Below, piece by piece: positions 20,111 to 31,766 of a stretch of DNA of 64,000 bases; the stretch's first letter is position 1; every line of letters starts with the position of its first letter. The notes under the pieces are model-generated. The model was not told the DNA's origin. It was given only the letters and a program-made list of their open reading frames with translations, and made no database searches. A program made the position numbers and the translations under genes. Origin of the DNA: Linum tenue (Eukaryota; Streptophyta; Magnoliopsida; Malpighiales; Linaceae). The DNA is taken from positions 13,454,001 through 13,518,000 of the forward strand of contig CAMGYJ010000011.1 of the NCBI GenBank assembly GCA_946122785.1, given 5' to 3'.

Positions 20111-20820
20111 CATGTCGAGCTCTCCAAGGCTAGGTCTGAAGGGGGTCATGTACTTAGGCATGAAAGGGGTATGTTCTCATCCCATCAAGCGGATTACAAG
20201 TCCTAGCAAACAAAACAATTTCAATAAGGTGGCTAGCCATACGAGAGTAGGAAAGAAACATAATACGGGGACACTAGGATCTTCAAGGGTGGATTAAGAG
20301 TTCATCGTGGAGGCATGGCACCAAGGCTTCAATTGTACCTAGTAAGGGCAAGGCGGAAAGACTAAGGTGAAGTCAACTCAACATGCTCTAATCCGTCCTG
20401 GCGCCAACATCCAATGCCATCAAGCCAACACCAACTAGTCAACAAGGTAGCGATGAGGAGTGCCTGAGGCAGTTGGAGCAATCATCAAATCTGTGGTTAC
20501 CAAGACAATTACACCTTATTGCTATTAAGAGGATAGGAGCAGTCATCAATACTAACACTTTGATACACGTATCAAGTTTATCATTTTCTCTCCAAAGTAG
20601 TCATAGAGGTAATTTTTGGCCAAACCTCCATAGAATTAGAGTAATTTAACGTAGTTTGTTCCTGAAAAGTCATAAAAATATCAAACAACTTCGTTCAAAC
20701 TTTTTCGAATAAGTGGAAACCGTATAATTGCACTATCCAAAGAAGTCAAACCTATACATGACATACACTTTGTCGAAATCCTGTTAAAATATTTGATCAA
20801 CTTATCTAGTGGATAATCAC

Positions 20821-21880
20821 TAGGGCTGGGAATTCGGTTCCGGTTTTCCGGTCAAACCGGAAACCGGCCAGTTTAAACCGTGCCGGTTATGACCAGAAAC
20901 CGGATATACATTTACCCAATCCCGTCTTTGGTCACAGCCTAAGGGAAAAAAGCTGCCCCGGTCCCAGTCCGGTTTTACCCGGTTTTAACCGGAAACCGGA
21001 CAAGGGCCCAATATCTCCAAAGCCCATAACCCCAGCCCAAGTCCCCCAACTTCCCTAGCCCAAATCCCCCCAACCCTAAGAAGAATGATTCCCAAACCCT
21101 CATTCTGCCGCTTCCACTTCTTCCTCGTTCTCTCCAGTCTCCTCTCCGATCTCCGAGACGACGATGACCATGGCGACGGCGAGCGACGGCCATGGCGATG
21201 GCGACGTCGGCGATCATCTTTACCCCGCTACTCCCGACATGCAAGGGGGAGGAAAAAGAAGAATCGGTGGTGGGAAATAGGCGATGGCGAGACGGTGATG
21301 GCGACGCCGCTGACCATCTTTCCCTGCAGCTCCCGACATGTAAGGGGAAGGCAGAATCAGCGGCGGCGAGATGGTGATGGCGATGGCGGCGCCCCTGTCT
21401 ACAAGTACCTCAATGAGATCTGAACTTTGCTGCTTAATCGACGGTGATGAAGACGTCGGCGGAGGCGATAAGAGAGGCGAAGGCGCCCCCATCGTCTTCC
21501 TCCTCTGTTTTGCGGGAGTCATCGCACCGACACAAGTTCGCCGGCGTCGAGCAGATCTTAGGAGTGAATGAATTGGGAAGGTTGAGAAGTGGATGCGAGG
21601 AGGCAGATGGAGAAGAAGAATCGAGAAGGTTGAGAAGTGGATTTGTATGGGTGATTGGTGAGAGGTGGGATAGGGTTTTTTATTTTTCTTTTTCTCCAAT
21701 TTTCATACAAATGGTGGCGTTTTGGTGGAGGTAGCAGTTTTATCCGGTTTTTGGTTGAAACCGGACCGGACTGTATCCCATCCAGTCCGGTCATGGTTGA
21801 AACCGGGTACCCATCCAATCCCGTCTTCGGTTGGGCTATTTGTCAAAACGGTTGGAAAAAACCGGGTTAATCCGGTCCGG
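20821..21880. mobile_element. Non-autonomous hAT-like element, right end truncated
   Basis: The left end TAGGGCTGGGAATTCGG and a long array of CCGGTTT/AAACCGG motifs (20835-21000) mirror the CCGGTTT-rich region at 21735-21880 on the opposite strand, as in plant hAT elements whose termini start TAGGG-TGGG. The interior is GC-rich with a diverged duplication of about 100 bp (two CTCCCGACATG blocks at 21230 and 21330) and encodes no transposase. The expected right terminus is missing: the element stops at the left edge of SPH duplication copy 2, so it marks the breakpoint. Confidence 0.65.
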
Positions 21881-22092
21881 ATCACTACAATGTCGAGAAG
21901 ATGAGAACTAGAGTGTCGACATTTACCCCAAATTACTCCCCAAAAACCACGGCCATTTTTTTCTCTATCGTGTGATCAGAATCACCCAATCCATAATGAC
22001 TCGTAAAATTTGTGGAGCAATTTTCGTGGCGAAATGTTTTATGTCTAGTGAACAAGGACAAACCTCTCACTCCCATGACAACAACTCAACCG

Positions 22093-22100
22093 TATATATA
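22093..22100 (+). promoter_or_regulatory. TATA box of SPH gene 2
   Basis: TATATATA about 145 bp before the start codon, conserved with 18053-18060. Confidence 0.55.
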
Positions 22101-22243
22101 CCTAAAGAAGTAACACCCATCCTCATCCTCATTAGCTCATACAAGACTCACTAGTAGTAACAAAAAATTACCCTCTTTCATTTTTTTTTGTGAAAACCCC
22201 TCTTATAACTTTCCAACTTCAAATCAAAATAAGAATAAAGGAG

Positions 22244-22654
22244 ATGAGACCTCACAGTAGAATCTTATTAGTGGCCCTCCTACTCTTATTCGCACTCGCC
22301 ATGTCCGTCGACGCCAATCCTTTCGATCCGAGATTTAAGAAAACAACGGTGGTGGTGGAGAACGACATCGAGGGACGAGAACTTGCGGTCCATTGCAAAT
22401 CGAGGGACGACGATTTACACCTCCGCAGGCTGCAACCGCACCGGTCGTTCGACTTTACTTTCAGGCCGACCTTCCTCGAGACGACTCTGTTCTACTGCTC
22501 CTTCGATTGGGGGGAAGGGGTTCGTTGGTTCGACATCTACATTCAGGACAGAGATTATCATATCTGTAAGTGGTGTCGGTGGCTCGTGAGGAGGGACGCG
22601 GTGTGCCTGACCAGTGACTGGAATCAGGCTTGTTACTACTATAAGAGGAGGTAG
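22244..22654 (+). CDS. S-protein homologue (plant self-incompatibility protein S1 family), SPH gene 2
   Basis: A 136-aa secreted protein, paralogue of SPH gene 1. The frame is open upstream to a GTG at 22190, but the ATG at 22244 aligns with the start of gene 1 and puts the signal peptide (ILLVALLLLFALAM, cut after VDA) at the N terminus. All six cysteines and the S1-family blocks are kept. Of nine differences in the 112 mature residues, six fall in the first nine positions after the predicted cleavage site (NPFDPRFKK against NPWNPKKHI); the others are T48A, F78L and T126W. The gene is intact. A copia element lies about 700 bp downstream without touching it. Biological role unknown. Confidence 0.92.
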   Translation: MRPHSRILLVALLLLFALAMSVDANPFDPRFKKTTVVVENDIEGRELAVHCKSRDDDLHLRRLQPHRSFDFTFRPTFLETTLFYCSFDWGEGVRWFDIYIQDRDYHICKWCRWLVRRDAVCLTSDWNQACYYYKRR

Positions 22655-22906
22655 GGATGTGCGTTATGTTATGAACCGCATTTTTGTTGGTACGGTTGTT
22701 TCTGAAAGTCCGTCGACATAAAAGGGACAATTAGGGTTCACTATCGTTGTCTCGTGATGTGGGAGTAGGTTTTGTGTTTTTCGATTGAACTCTTGTTTTG
22801 TGCTTTGGTTTTTTATTCCAGGGTATGCTAAGTGATCCTATGTTGGTTGTTTTTCTGGAATTTTTGTGTAGTGAACTACCCAATGTTATTTTCTCTATTA
22901 GTACAA

Positions 22907-22912
22907 AATAAA
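22907..22912 (+). terminator. Candidate polyadenylation signal of SPH gene 2
   Basis: AATAAA in the same conserved context as 18820-18825, about 250 bp after the stop. Confidence 0.5.
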
Positions 22913-23358
22913 ATTTACCGAGACATCAATGCGAAGTCAATCTTCGTCTTTCTTCTTTACTACTACTCAATAGAGGAGAAAATTGGATTTTTTTCTTCAT
23001 GATGAACTTATAATACTCAAGGAAAAAAATTCGAACTTGTTCAACATAGAAGAATTGGAAGATATAATATGGATCACAGTAATATATGTACCTATTATAT
23101 TACCTAATAAGAGCAACGTGCAAGGTCATATGAACGAGAACTTCAACTAGCTAGTAGTAGTTCATTGTTTAGTATCATTCTAACAGGTCTTAAATTAAAG
23201 AGGTTATTCAATTAACTAGACCAAATCATCAAACTAGCTAAAACAATTTACTAGTTAAGTTCATACACTAATTTGGAAGTAAAGATTCACATAAAATACA
23301 AGCATTGTTAGGGTCAAATCCCTCTGGTCCATCATTAGGATCTATTCAACAACAACCT

Positions 23359-23869
23359 TGTTGGTATTGATGCCTCAAATTACTTCCAAGACGGAGTTAT
23401 GGAAGACACTTTTGGTTACTTGGGCTTATGAAAGTTAATGACCGCATGGAGTTAATTGTGTGTAGTTTCCATTTGGTTAATGAGAGTGTCGTTCACTTTT
23501 TTGGCATCTCATAAGCCATTTTACATGGCTATAAATAGGGATTCAATTGTTGTTGAATAGACACACCGATTTCTTCCAACTCTTTTATTCTCCTAATTTG
23601 TATAATATCTTGTTGAGTACTTTTTCTTTATGTTGGGAGTTTTTACTTACTCCACAACTTTGCACGTTGAAGATTATTCCTTGATCATAGTGGATTTACT
23701 GGCTTGTCCAGCCCGTGGTTTTTCTCCATCCTCTTTGGAGGGTTTTCCATGTAAATTTGGTGTCTTATCTTTGTTCATTCTCTTCTCTATTTTCTTGTTC
23801 GATTTCATATTGGGTTTGCTTCCGTTAGTGCTCATTTATCCAGGTTCAAAAGTCGTCAAAACGACAACA
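23359..23869 (+). repeat. 5' LTR of the copia element
   Basis: 511 bp, beginning TGTTGGTATTG and ending ACGACAACA. It has a TATAAATAG promoter motif at about 23530. Confidence 0.85.
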
Positions 23870-23871
23870 AG

Positions 23872-23883
23872 TGGTATCAGAGC
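23872..23883 (+). other. Primer-binding site of the copia element
   Basis: TGGTATCAGAGC two bases after the LTR end. Confidence 0.88.
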
Positions 23884-23894
23884 CCTTTGACAAC

Positions 23895-26800
23895 CAATTG
23901 AAATCCTTGACAAGATTACTGCAAAGTTTGACATTGAGAAGTTTGATGGCAAGATAACATTCTCAATATGGTGAATTCAAATGGAGGCTATTTTGACAAA
24001 GAACGGTGTTCAAAAGGCTTTACTTGGTCTCGATGCCAAACCAGAGACCTTGACTGATGTCCAATGAGAAGAGCTAGATGAAAAGGCTCTTACTGCTATT
24101 CAATTATGTCTGTAAAAATCAGTTTTGCATGAAATGGTGAGAGAGACTACTACAATTGGACTTTGGACAAAGTTAGAGTCACTTTACACGACAAAAAGTC
24201 TCGCTAACAAGCTTCGTCTAAAAGAGAAATTGTACACTACTCGTATGGCTGAATGTACACATATTCAAACCCATCTTTCAACCTTCAATTCCATTTTTAT
24301 GGATTTGAAAAATATTGACGTGAAAATTGAAGATGATGATATGGCTATTTTATTAATATGCTTGTTGCCCTAGTCCTTTAAACACTTCAAAGAGATCATG
24401 CTCTATGTAAATCCAGATACTTTGCTTATGAAGATGTAAAATCTAACTTAATGTCAAAAGAAAAAATTGACTTTGAGTCCAGTTTTAATGACAAAGATGA
24501 AGGTTTATTTGTAAGAACCAAGGAAAAAGGGGAATCAAGCAAAGTTAACGGTAAAGCTCGATCCAAGTCACGTGGTAGGAAATCTGAGGATGGGAAGTAC
24601 TGTCACTATTGTCTCAAAACTAAAGACCAAAGAAGAAAAGAAAAGCAATCTCAAAAGGCTTTCGAAGCCGGACAAATTAGTATCGTCAATGACGATTCCG
24701 ATGGTGAAGGTTTGGCAATAATTTCTTCTTATGATGGCAGTAATTCGGATGTTTGGGTCCTTGATTCTGCATGCACTTTTCATATTTGTCCCAATAAGAA
24801 CTGGTTCAAAACCATTAAACCTGTTAATTTTAGTGTTGTGCTAATGGGAAATGATGATCCTTGCAAAGTTCTTGCTATTGGTACAATTGAAATGCGTCTT
24901 CATGATGGAGTTGTCGGAACTCTTTCGAATGTTCGCTATATTCCTGACATGAAGCAAAATCTTATTTCTTTAGGCACCCTCGAGTCTCTTGGGTGCAGAT
25001 ATGGAGCTGAAGATGGATTTCTAAAGGTATCTAGAGGTTCTCTTGTTTTGATGAAATCTAACCACTTTGGTATGATATATGTCCTGCGAGGTTATATACT
25101 TGTGTTGTTACAAGTTCAGCATATATTTATACTTCTCTGCTTGATTCGTATAATACTCAATTATGGCATATGCGGCTAGGACATATGGGTGAGAAGCGAA
25201 TGACAGTTCTAAGCAAGAGAGGACTATTGGGAAACCAAAATTTTGGGAAACTTGATTTTTGTCAACACTGTATCTTTAGGAAGAAGAAAAAAGGTCAGTT
25301 TCTATGTTGCTTCCCATAGTTCCAAGGGGATGTTTGATTATATTCACACAGATTTATGGGGACCCTCTAAATCTCCTTCCATAGGAGTCGTAGATACATG
25401 ATGACAATTATTGATGATTTCTCTCGTAAAGTTTGGGTTTATTTCTTACGGCACAAAATGAAGCTTTCTCAACATTTAAAAATTGAAAAGTGCTGGTTGA
25501 AACTCAATCAGGAAGGAAAGTTAAGAAACTTAGAACTATTAATGGTTTGGAATTCAGTGAAACTAATTTCAATGAATTTTGTTCCTCACATGGAATCGGG
25601 AGACACAAAAATCTATTTAAAACACCTCAGTAAAATGGTGTTGCCGAAAGACTTAACAAAACAATTCTGGAAAGAACTCGATGTATGATGTCAAATGCAG
25701 GTTTATGGCATAGACATGATTTATGGGCAGAAGCTGCAGCCACGGCTTGTTATTTAATCAACCGTTCTCCACATAAGTTGATGGATTTCAAAATTCTTGA
25801 AGAAATTTGGACATGTAAACCTGTTAATTATTCCAAATTGAGAATGTTTGGTTGCCCATCATATTATCACGTCAATGAAGGCAAGCTCTCTCCAAGAGCT
25901 AAAAGGTGTTTATTTCTGGGATATTCTCTGGAGTCAAAAGGCTATTGTTTTTGGTGTTTTGAATCTCAAAAGGTTATTCAAAGTATAGATGTGATATTTG
26001 ATGAAGATGCCTTATTTTCTGTCAAAGATGGTTCTTCTTCGTCGCATGATGCAGAAAATTTTGAGACTCCAAGAGACAAGGTGGAGTTCGAACAACAAGT
26101 TGATTCACCTGCTCCTCTATCTTCTTCAGAATTAAATTCTAGTGAAGTTCAAAATGAGGAAATACCACCTCAAGTGCCACAAGATTATATCTTGGCTCGA
26201 GATCAGCCAAGAGAGTTATACAAAAACCTGCTCGATACAGAGAAGATGAGCTTGTTGCATATGCTCTTGCCATTGCACAAGAAATTTCAGAAGAAATTGA
26301 GCTTTCTTCCTACAAAGAAGCTACATCTTGTGTAGATTCATCTAAATGGCTTGCGACAATGAATGAAAAAATGAAAGTTTGTTGAAGAATAATGGGCAAT
26401 GTCTATTTTTTACCCAAACCTTTTTCAGATTCTTTTATTTTAACCAAAACTATTGAATTTCTAAAAATTATCCAAACGTTAACTCTCCGTCAACTTTTCT
26501 GTTAGTAATGCTGACTAAGTTTCCTATCAAAAAAAAAAAATAATGCTGACTAAGTATGACCATAATGAGTTGACTTCCTACGTGGCGGTCAGAATACCAT
26601 CATTTACTATTTTTAATAAGAAAATTATCAAAAACCAAAACAAAATCCCACCTCTCACGTGGACAAAATAAGTAACGGTAACAGAATGAATGCCCAGACT
26701 TTGATAAATTATAATACGTTTGGATAATAAATAGAATTTCTATAGGTTTGGTTAAAATAAAAGAATCTGAAAAAGGTTTGGGTAAAAAATAGACATTGCC

Positions 26801-27052
26801 CAAGAATAATTTATGGAAATTATGTATCCTCCCTACAGGGAAAAAAGTACTTTCAAATAAGGGTATATACAAAAAGAAAGAAGGAATTCCCGGTATTGAA
26901 GAGGCAAGATGGAAGGGGCGGTTGGTTGTTCGCGGCTGCAACCAACGTGAAGGTATTGATTTCAATGAAATCTTTTCTCCTGTTGTGCGTCACAATTCCA
27001 TAAGAATTTTTGTAATTTTTTATAAGAATTTCAAACATGAAGGTTTCTTATA
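23895..27052 (+). pseudogene. copia gag-pol remnant (GAG, PR, INT, partial RT)
   Basis: Frames with several stops and shifts. GAG is at about 23900-24440 (WTKLESLYTTKSLANKL). Protease starts near 24750, with VWVLDSACTFHICPN, an alanine in place of the usual glycine of the active site. The integrase zinc-binding start (LWHMRLGHMG) is near 25160, the core start HTDLWGPS near 25350, and the core continues at 25685-25920 (AEAAATACYLINRSP, FLGYSLESKGY). RT begins near 26330 (SSKWLATMNEKMK), is split by a MITE, and continues with ARWKGRLVVRGCNQREGIDF and IFSPVVRHNSIRI before ending at about 27050. The palm YVDD box and RNase H are absent. Cannot be functional. Confidence 0.85.
26394..26801. mobile_element. 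MULE-type MITE, 408 bp, inside copia RT
   Basis: Inverted repeats of about 85 bp starting GGGCAATGTCTATTTTTTAC bound an AT-rich centre. The 9-bp TSD AAGAATAAT is perfect at 26385-26393 and 26802-26810, the length produced by Mutator-family transposases. No coding capacity. It splits the RT reading frame, so it arrived after the copia element. Confidence 0.92.
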
Positions 27053-28770
27053 ATGTTTCGCGGCTGCAACCAACTGTTTCTTATAATGTTTCAACTAATT
27101 CTTAACTATCCTAGATGATCATACTAGATGTGTATGGACTTTCCTTATGAAATCAAACCGATGATATTTGACCCTTCCTAAATTCACTCTCGTTGCAGAA
27201 AAACTTGAATGGGGTGGAAGTTACAACTTTCAGCTATTAATATTCTTGTAGATTTCTTTGGGATGCTGCTTCTGGTGTTCGCCATCTAATATCATGAAGT
27301 TGCATTAGTAATAACACAGGTTTTAACTGTTATTGATGTTGCATGATACTACTAATTTTTGTTATGGTCCAATGGTTAGCCACTTTTGCATTAGTAACCT
27401 TTTTTTGTTTTATGATTATGTAATTTTGCAAGATAATTATTAATGGTTTTTATAAAAATTTATTTGTATTATTAACATATTTGTAATATGTTAATAATTT
27501 GACCCCATTGTATATATAATTTGATCAGATAAGTAGTATAAATAATTTTTTTGTTATAAGGGAGTGATTTGTTAACGTATTAAAGTTTTGTTATCAATGT
27601 TTAACTATTGTGTTACCATTGTTAACCATTTACTTTAAGTTATTAATATGTTTAACACCATTATTAACGTTCTATTCTAAATTTTCATTATTAACTTTTT
27701 CAATACGAAGTAGAACTGTTAAATGTTAATTATATTAATACTAATACCAGCACATATCTAGTCTCATTGCATTTTTATTATTAACTTTTTCGTTACCATT
27801 GTTAACCTTTTATTTTTAAGTCATCAACGATCTTGCTACCATTATGAAAGTTTAATTATTAATGCTTGAGTTACCAATTCATAATTTTTAACTATCTCGT
27901 TATTAAAGTTTTTGTTATCATTATTAACATTTTCCTCGCTCATTCAAATTGCAAAGGTTTTTCTTTACTAATGTTTGCTTGACTGAATCACAGGTGCACT
28001 ATGTCACAACTGTCGAAGATGTTGAAGATCAATATTGTGATTTATGATAATTGAGAATGATAATGTAAAGCAATATTAATTGATTGCAAAATGTTAACAA
28101 TACCATTAGAAGTTATTGGAAGAGGCCATGACTAGATAATTATAAACATGACGAGAAAATGTGAATCATTAGTAAAAATATTATAAAACAATTATATTGA
28201 TATTCAAACTGTTAATGACAATGTTATACAACTTTAATGATTCATTCATAAGCGTTGATGCCAAAAATGTCAAACGGTAATAATTTATCCAAAATTGTTA
28301 ATAATGATGTTGTAAAGAATTGATAAGTATATTGAAAGTGTTAATTATGATCAGGTATAGTAATAATTATTCATTTCATAAACATTGATAATGTCATTGA
28401 TAAATGTTAATACTACATTGCAAGTTGTTATGAAGTGAGAGAAAGCGAATATTTTCTATCTAATTTTAAGAAAGAAAAAATATTATGTTCGAATTTATTA
28501 AATATTAAATAATAATATTTAATTTGTTTAATTTTAAATTTTAAATTTTCTTTTAATTGTAGTGGATGGAGGGTTATGGAGAAGGTTAATGAGGAGAGAG
28601 AAATAAAAATCATTAATTATTAATATTAATTATATTTTGCATAATATGCCACTTACCCTCAACTACCTATTAACTACTAACCCACATTAAGTAGTTAATC
28701 TACTATGAGCCAATAAGAATGACTTAAGCAAATGCTTAAACTTATAGGCTTAAACACCGGATCCAACACG
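27053..28770. other. AT-rich filler of unknown origin within the copia boundaries
   Basis: RT similarity stops after a short local repeat of CGCGGCTGCAACCAA (about 26931 and 27060). The rest is AT-rich and full of degenerate GTTA(A/C)CAT/ATTATTAAC motifs with no open frame of note. It occupies the place of RT, RNase H and most of the 3' LTR, so a deletion with filler, or another unrecognised insertion, is likely. Confidence 0.5.
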
Positions 28771-28805
28771 TTCATCCAGGGTCAAAAGTCGTCAAAGCGA
28801 CAACA
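28771..28805 (+). repeat. 3' LTR remnant of the copia element
   Basis: It matches the last 35 bp of the 5' LTR (TCATCCAGG-GTCAAAAGTCG and GCGACAACA) and is followed by the TSD AACCT. Confidence 0.8.
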
Positions 28806-29750
28806 AACCTAGTTCTAATTCCATTTTCTTTAGGTATTCTCACATTTGTACTAACATTTATATTCGTGTATATTAATATTTTACAAACTAATTGATTAAA
28901 TTTGATGTCACGACTCACGAGCCTAAAGAACTAGCTAACATATTATTCGGTTTGTGAATCGTTTTTTTTATAAGTGTAATATAGATTTCATTTTGTTGTC
29001 ATATAGGTCCCAGGTTCGAGGTTAGTGGTATTACCACTAGACCAAGTCCTTATTCGTATTCAGTTTGTGAATCTATGAGGTTTTTCTAATCCAGATTTTA
29101 TGTATAGTTCTATTTCTCGCAACTCAATTAGTCTCACATAATATATCCTAAAATATTATATCACACCATGAGGAACTCAAATGTGAAACCCACATTTTAA
29201 TATGACAAAAAAAACCCTATATTTCCATTATTTTATGGCAAGTGAGCTAATATCGTATATATTAAAAGTACAGCTTAAACGATGACACAAAAAGAAGATC
29301 ATAAAACGACAATAAATGGCAATGTACAGTACTACCCATCGACGGGAATGGATCAGGTCAGTAACCTTATGGTGAGTAACCATGAGTAACCCGTCCACAT
29401 CAGCATGACATCAGCATCATCTCTCATGGAAAGCCTTTAATTTTTCCCTCTTTAATCTTTGACGGACGATTTCTCGCTCATTTTAAGTCGAAATTTAATT
29501 TTTTTGCATAGTTAGATCAGATTAATTGTGCTCTTCAAAATGATATCCACTTTAATATATTTTTCGAACAAAAAAAATTGAGCCATTTTTTACCAGCCTA
29601 TACCATATGGTATTGACTGGTATTGAAATAAAAGCATACCTATGTTTTGAAAAACGTACCATGGTGGTATGAACAAACCAATACTGTAGGATGGTTGAAT
29701 ACATGATAGTAGAAGTATATTAATTGTAATTTACGACTTTTAACATTGTA

Positions 29751-30076
29751 TACCACACAATACCACCCCGTACCAGGGTGGTATTGTATGGTATTATGTG
29801 GTATTTTTTGGTCCTGTAATTTGTTCACCCAGAAATTTGTAGATCCAATAGATCGTGATGAACTCGTCCCTTCTGTGCAAACGTTTTCAAAAACGAATTA
29901 AAAATGAAGAAGATACCATACAATACCACCCCGTACCAGGGTGGTATTGTATGGTATTGTGTGGTATTTTTTTGTCCTGTAATTTGTTCACCCAGAAATT
30001 TGTAGATCCAGTAGATCATGATGAACTCATCCCTGCTGTGCAAATGTTTTCAAAAACGAATTAAAAATGAAGAAGA
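29751..30076. repeat. 163-bp tandem repeat, two copies, each with a long hairpin
   Basis: Units at 29751-29913 and 29914-30076 are nearly identical. Each opens with an inverted repeat; in unit two the 18-bp arms (29914-29931 and 29939-29956) pair perfectly around a CGTACCA loop. A further partial TACCATATGG follows at 30077. Confidence 0.88.
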
Positions 30077-30321
30077 TACCATATGGTATGCAGTTGGTAC
30101 CGAGAGGTCAGAATTTTTTTTTCCTAAAAAAATATTGAAAATTGATCTCATTTTGTAGAGCACGGTGAACTCGTTCCATCTGTGCAAAAAAAATTAAAAT
30201 CCGAGTTAAAAAGAAAAAGATATGAGTCAATTAAGAAAGCTAGTGAAAATAAAAATAGCCTTTAATTCTCCATCCTTAGATCTAGATTTTCTAAATTAAG
30301 GGTCCAGATTTGGTTATTGAT

Positions 30322-30348
30322 GGGTGCATAACCATGGGTTATGCACCC
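30322..30348. repeat. Perfect 12-bp-arm palindrome
   Basis: GGGTGCATAACC, loop ATG, GGTTATGCACCC. It could be the end of a small inverted-repeat element, but no partner terminus or TSD was found. Confidence 0.45.
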
Positions 30349-30650
30349 TATCTTGAGCCCCCATCGCCTTCAACGAAATGGAAGAAGAAAAAAAAAGACA
30401 CCAACCAAATATTCTATAATGCTGCAGGCTGGAAACAAACCATAATTATTGCTTTAGTTAATTTCACACATCCATGATCCCCAAATCACCCATACTAGAG
30501 CCTGAAATGATCTAGCGCAGGGCACTTGTTCAGGCTTTCCTTGTAGTAGTACGCAGTATAATCCGAACCGTAGTTTCCGCGAAAATCGCGGGATTTTCTT
30601 CAGACAACAACTCCTTAATGGGTCCGTACAACCTAGGATTCGGCGCAAAA

Positions 30651-30979
30651 TGATGCGTGATAGCGGAATCTCACGTATCGTGGAACTCGAACTCTTCTAC
30701 GAAACTAATGAAACGCGATAAAGATAGCTAAATTACTCTAATCTACTTTACTCTTATTCATTGTTTAACGAAAACCAAAGAACAATGTACATATTTATAG
30801 GACTACTCTCATAACCCTTTCCCTCTCCAACAAGGTAATCTAAACCTAACCCAACAAAATAAACTATAACTTCCTCAACAAGACACAATAACTAATACGA
30901 ATATCTCAAATAACCATAATAATCTAGCAATTAACTAATAATAAGTCCCTAATTACTAAGCCCATACTAGGCCTAATCA
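30651..30979 (-). repeat. 3' LTR of the pol-less element
   Basis: 329 bp, nearly identical to 38440-38760 apart from a 6-bp and a few single-base differences. Confidence 0.88.
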
Positions 30980-31025
30980 ATCCTCCCCCTTTAAAGAACT
31001 TCGTCCCCGAAGTTCAGGCGACTTC

Positions 31026-31766
31026 TTAGCCTGGATCGATGAAGAAGAACCTTCCACGTAGCTTGTGATGGTCGATGGTGAGGTTTGGACGACCACAACC
31101 GCGCTTGCGATACTTCCAATTCAACTTGAGCACATCAATTGACCGATTTTTCTCCTTGATGCTCATGGCTTCTGCAACTTTGAACCAAGAATCACCGCCA
31201 ATCGAATTAATGACATTAATACCATACGTAGCGGCAAAACCTTGCATAATTAGTGAAACTCTTATACTGCCAAAGTTGCCAAGAATACCCGATCCTTTAA
31301 ACTCTACCATGTGAAGGTTACCACCCACGTCAACTCCTCCTTCACCTTTCATGGCCTTGTATTCCATGAGAAGAGCTCTAGGCACTCCCAAATTATTTTT
31401 ACTTGCCGTTCTTTCTTCCGGGAAAGTGCACACAACATGATCCAACGTTGAGCGCTCCAACATCCAAACTCCATATTCCAAGCAAAACTCACCATGCACT
31501 CCTCCATTCTCACGTACTCCACGCATGGAAATATGAGGAACCATGCACTCCGACGGGGCTAGCTCTCGTGATGTTGTCACATTCATCCTTTTCAGCTCGG
31601 CGGTACACTCTTCCACCACCTGTGTACGATCCTCGTGGCGCACTCCATACAACAATCCGCCAACTAGTCCTCCCATACCCGGTCCGATACAATCTTGAAT
31701 CGAACCTCTTCTCCCCACGACGCGGTTGGTTCCGCCGTCCTCCACCTTCCAATTTGCCGACTCCAA
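31026..31766 (-). CDS. Unidentified 3' ORF of the pol-less element
   Basis: A 246-codon minus-strand frame near the 3' end of the pol-less element (its ORF stop lies just before the polypurine tract). Motifs include GVWMLERSTLDHVVC, SIGGDSWFKVAEAMSIKEK and LNWKYRKRGCGRPNL, the last basic and repeated in altered form near 31955. No known domain recognised. The start codon is uncertain. Confidence 0.4.
   Translation of the reverse strand: MESANWKVEDGGTNRVVGRRGSIQDCIGPGMGGLVGGLLYGVRHEDRTQVVEECTAELKRMNVTTSRELAPSECMVPHISMRGVRENGGVHGEFCLEYGVWMLERSTLDHVVCTFPEERTASKNNLGVPRALLMEYKAMKGEGGVDVGGNLHMVEFKGSGILGNFGSIRVSLIMQGFAATYGINVINSIGGDSWFKVAEAMSIKEKNRSIDVLKLNWKYRKRGCGRPNLTIDHHKLRGRFFFIDPG

Larger units (their letters stand above)
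23359..28805 (+). mobile_element. Degenerate Ty1/copia element with 5-bp TSD
   Basis: The 5' LTR is followed by a tRNA-Met primer-binding site, gag, protease, integrase and a partial reverse transcriptase on the plus strand, the copia order. TSDs AACCT flank it at 23354-23358 and 28806-28810, and the uninterrupted sequence exists in SPH copy 1 near 19270. The 3' LTR is reduced to about 35 bp at 28771-28805, and the RT ends after 27050, so a large 3' part has been lost or replaced. Confidence 0.88.
21881..29150 (+). repeat. SPH segmental duplication, copy 2 (interrupted by copia)
   Basis: Homologous to 17838-19487. The match is continuous to 23353 and resumes at 28811 after a copia insertion with a 5-bp TSD, continuing to about 29150. 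Confidence 0.82.

Noticed and set aside
21085..21734. Several GC-rich frames on both strands with Asp/Gly or Arg repeats
   Set aside because: They derive from a duplicated GC-rich segment inside a non-autonomous hAT element; no transposase or other domain motif.
29343..30350. Possible MULE with ends near GGTGAGTAACCATGAG and the 30322 palindrome
   Set aside because: The two ends share only short ATAACC/ATGGTT words and no 8-10-bp TSD could be paired.
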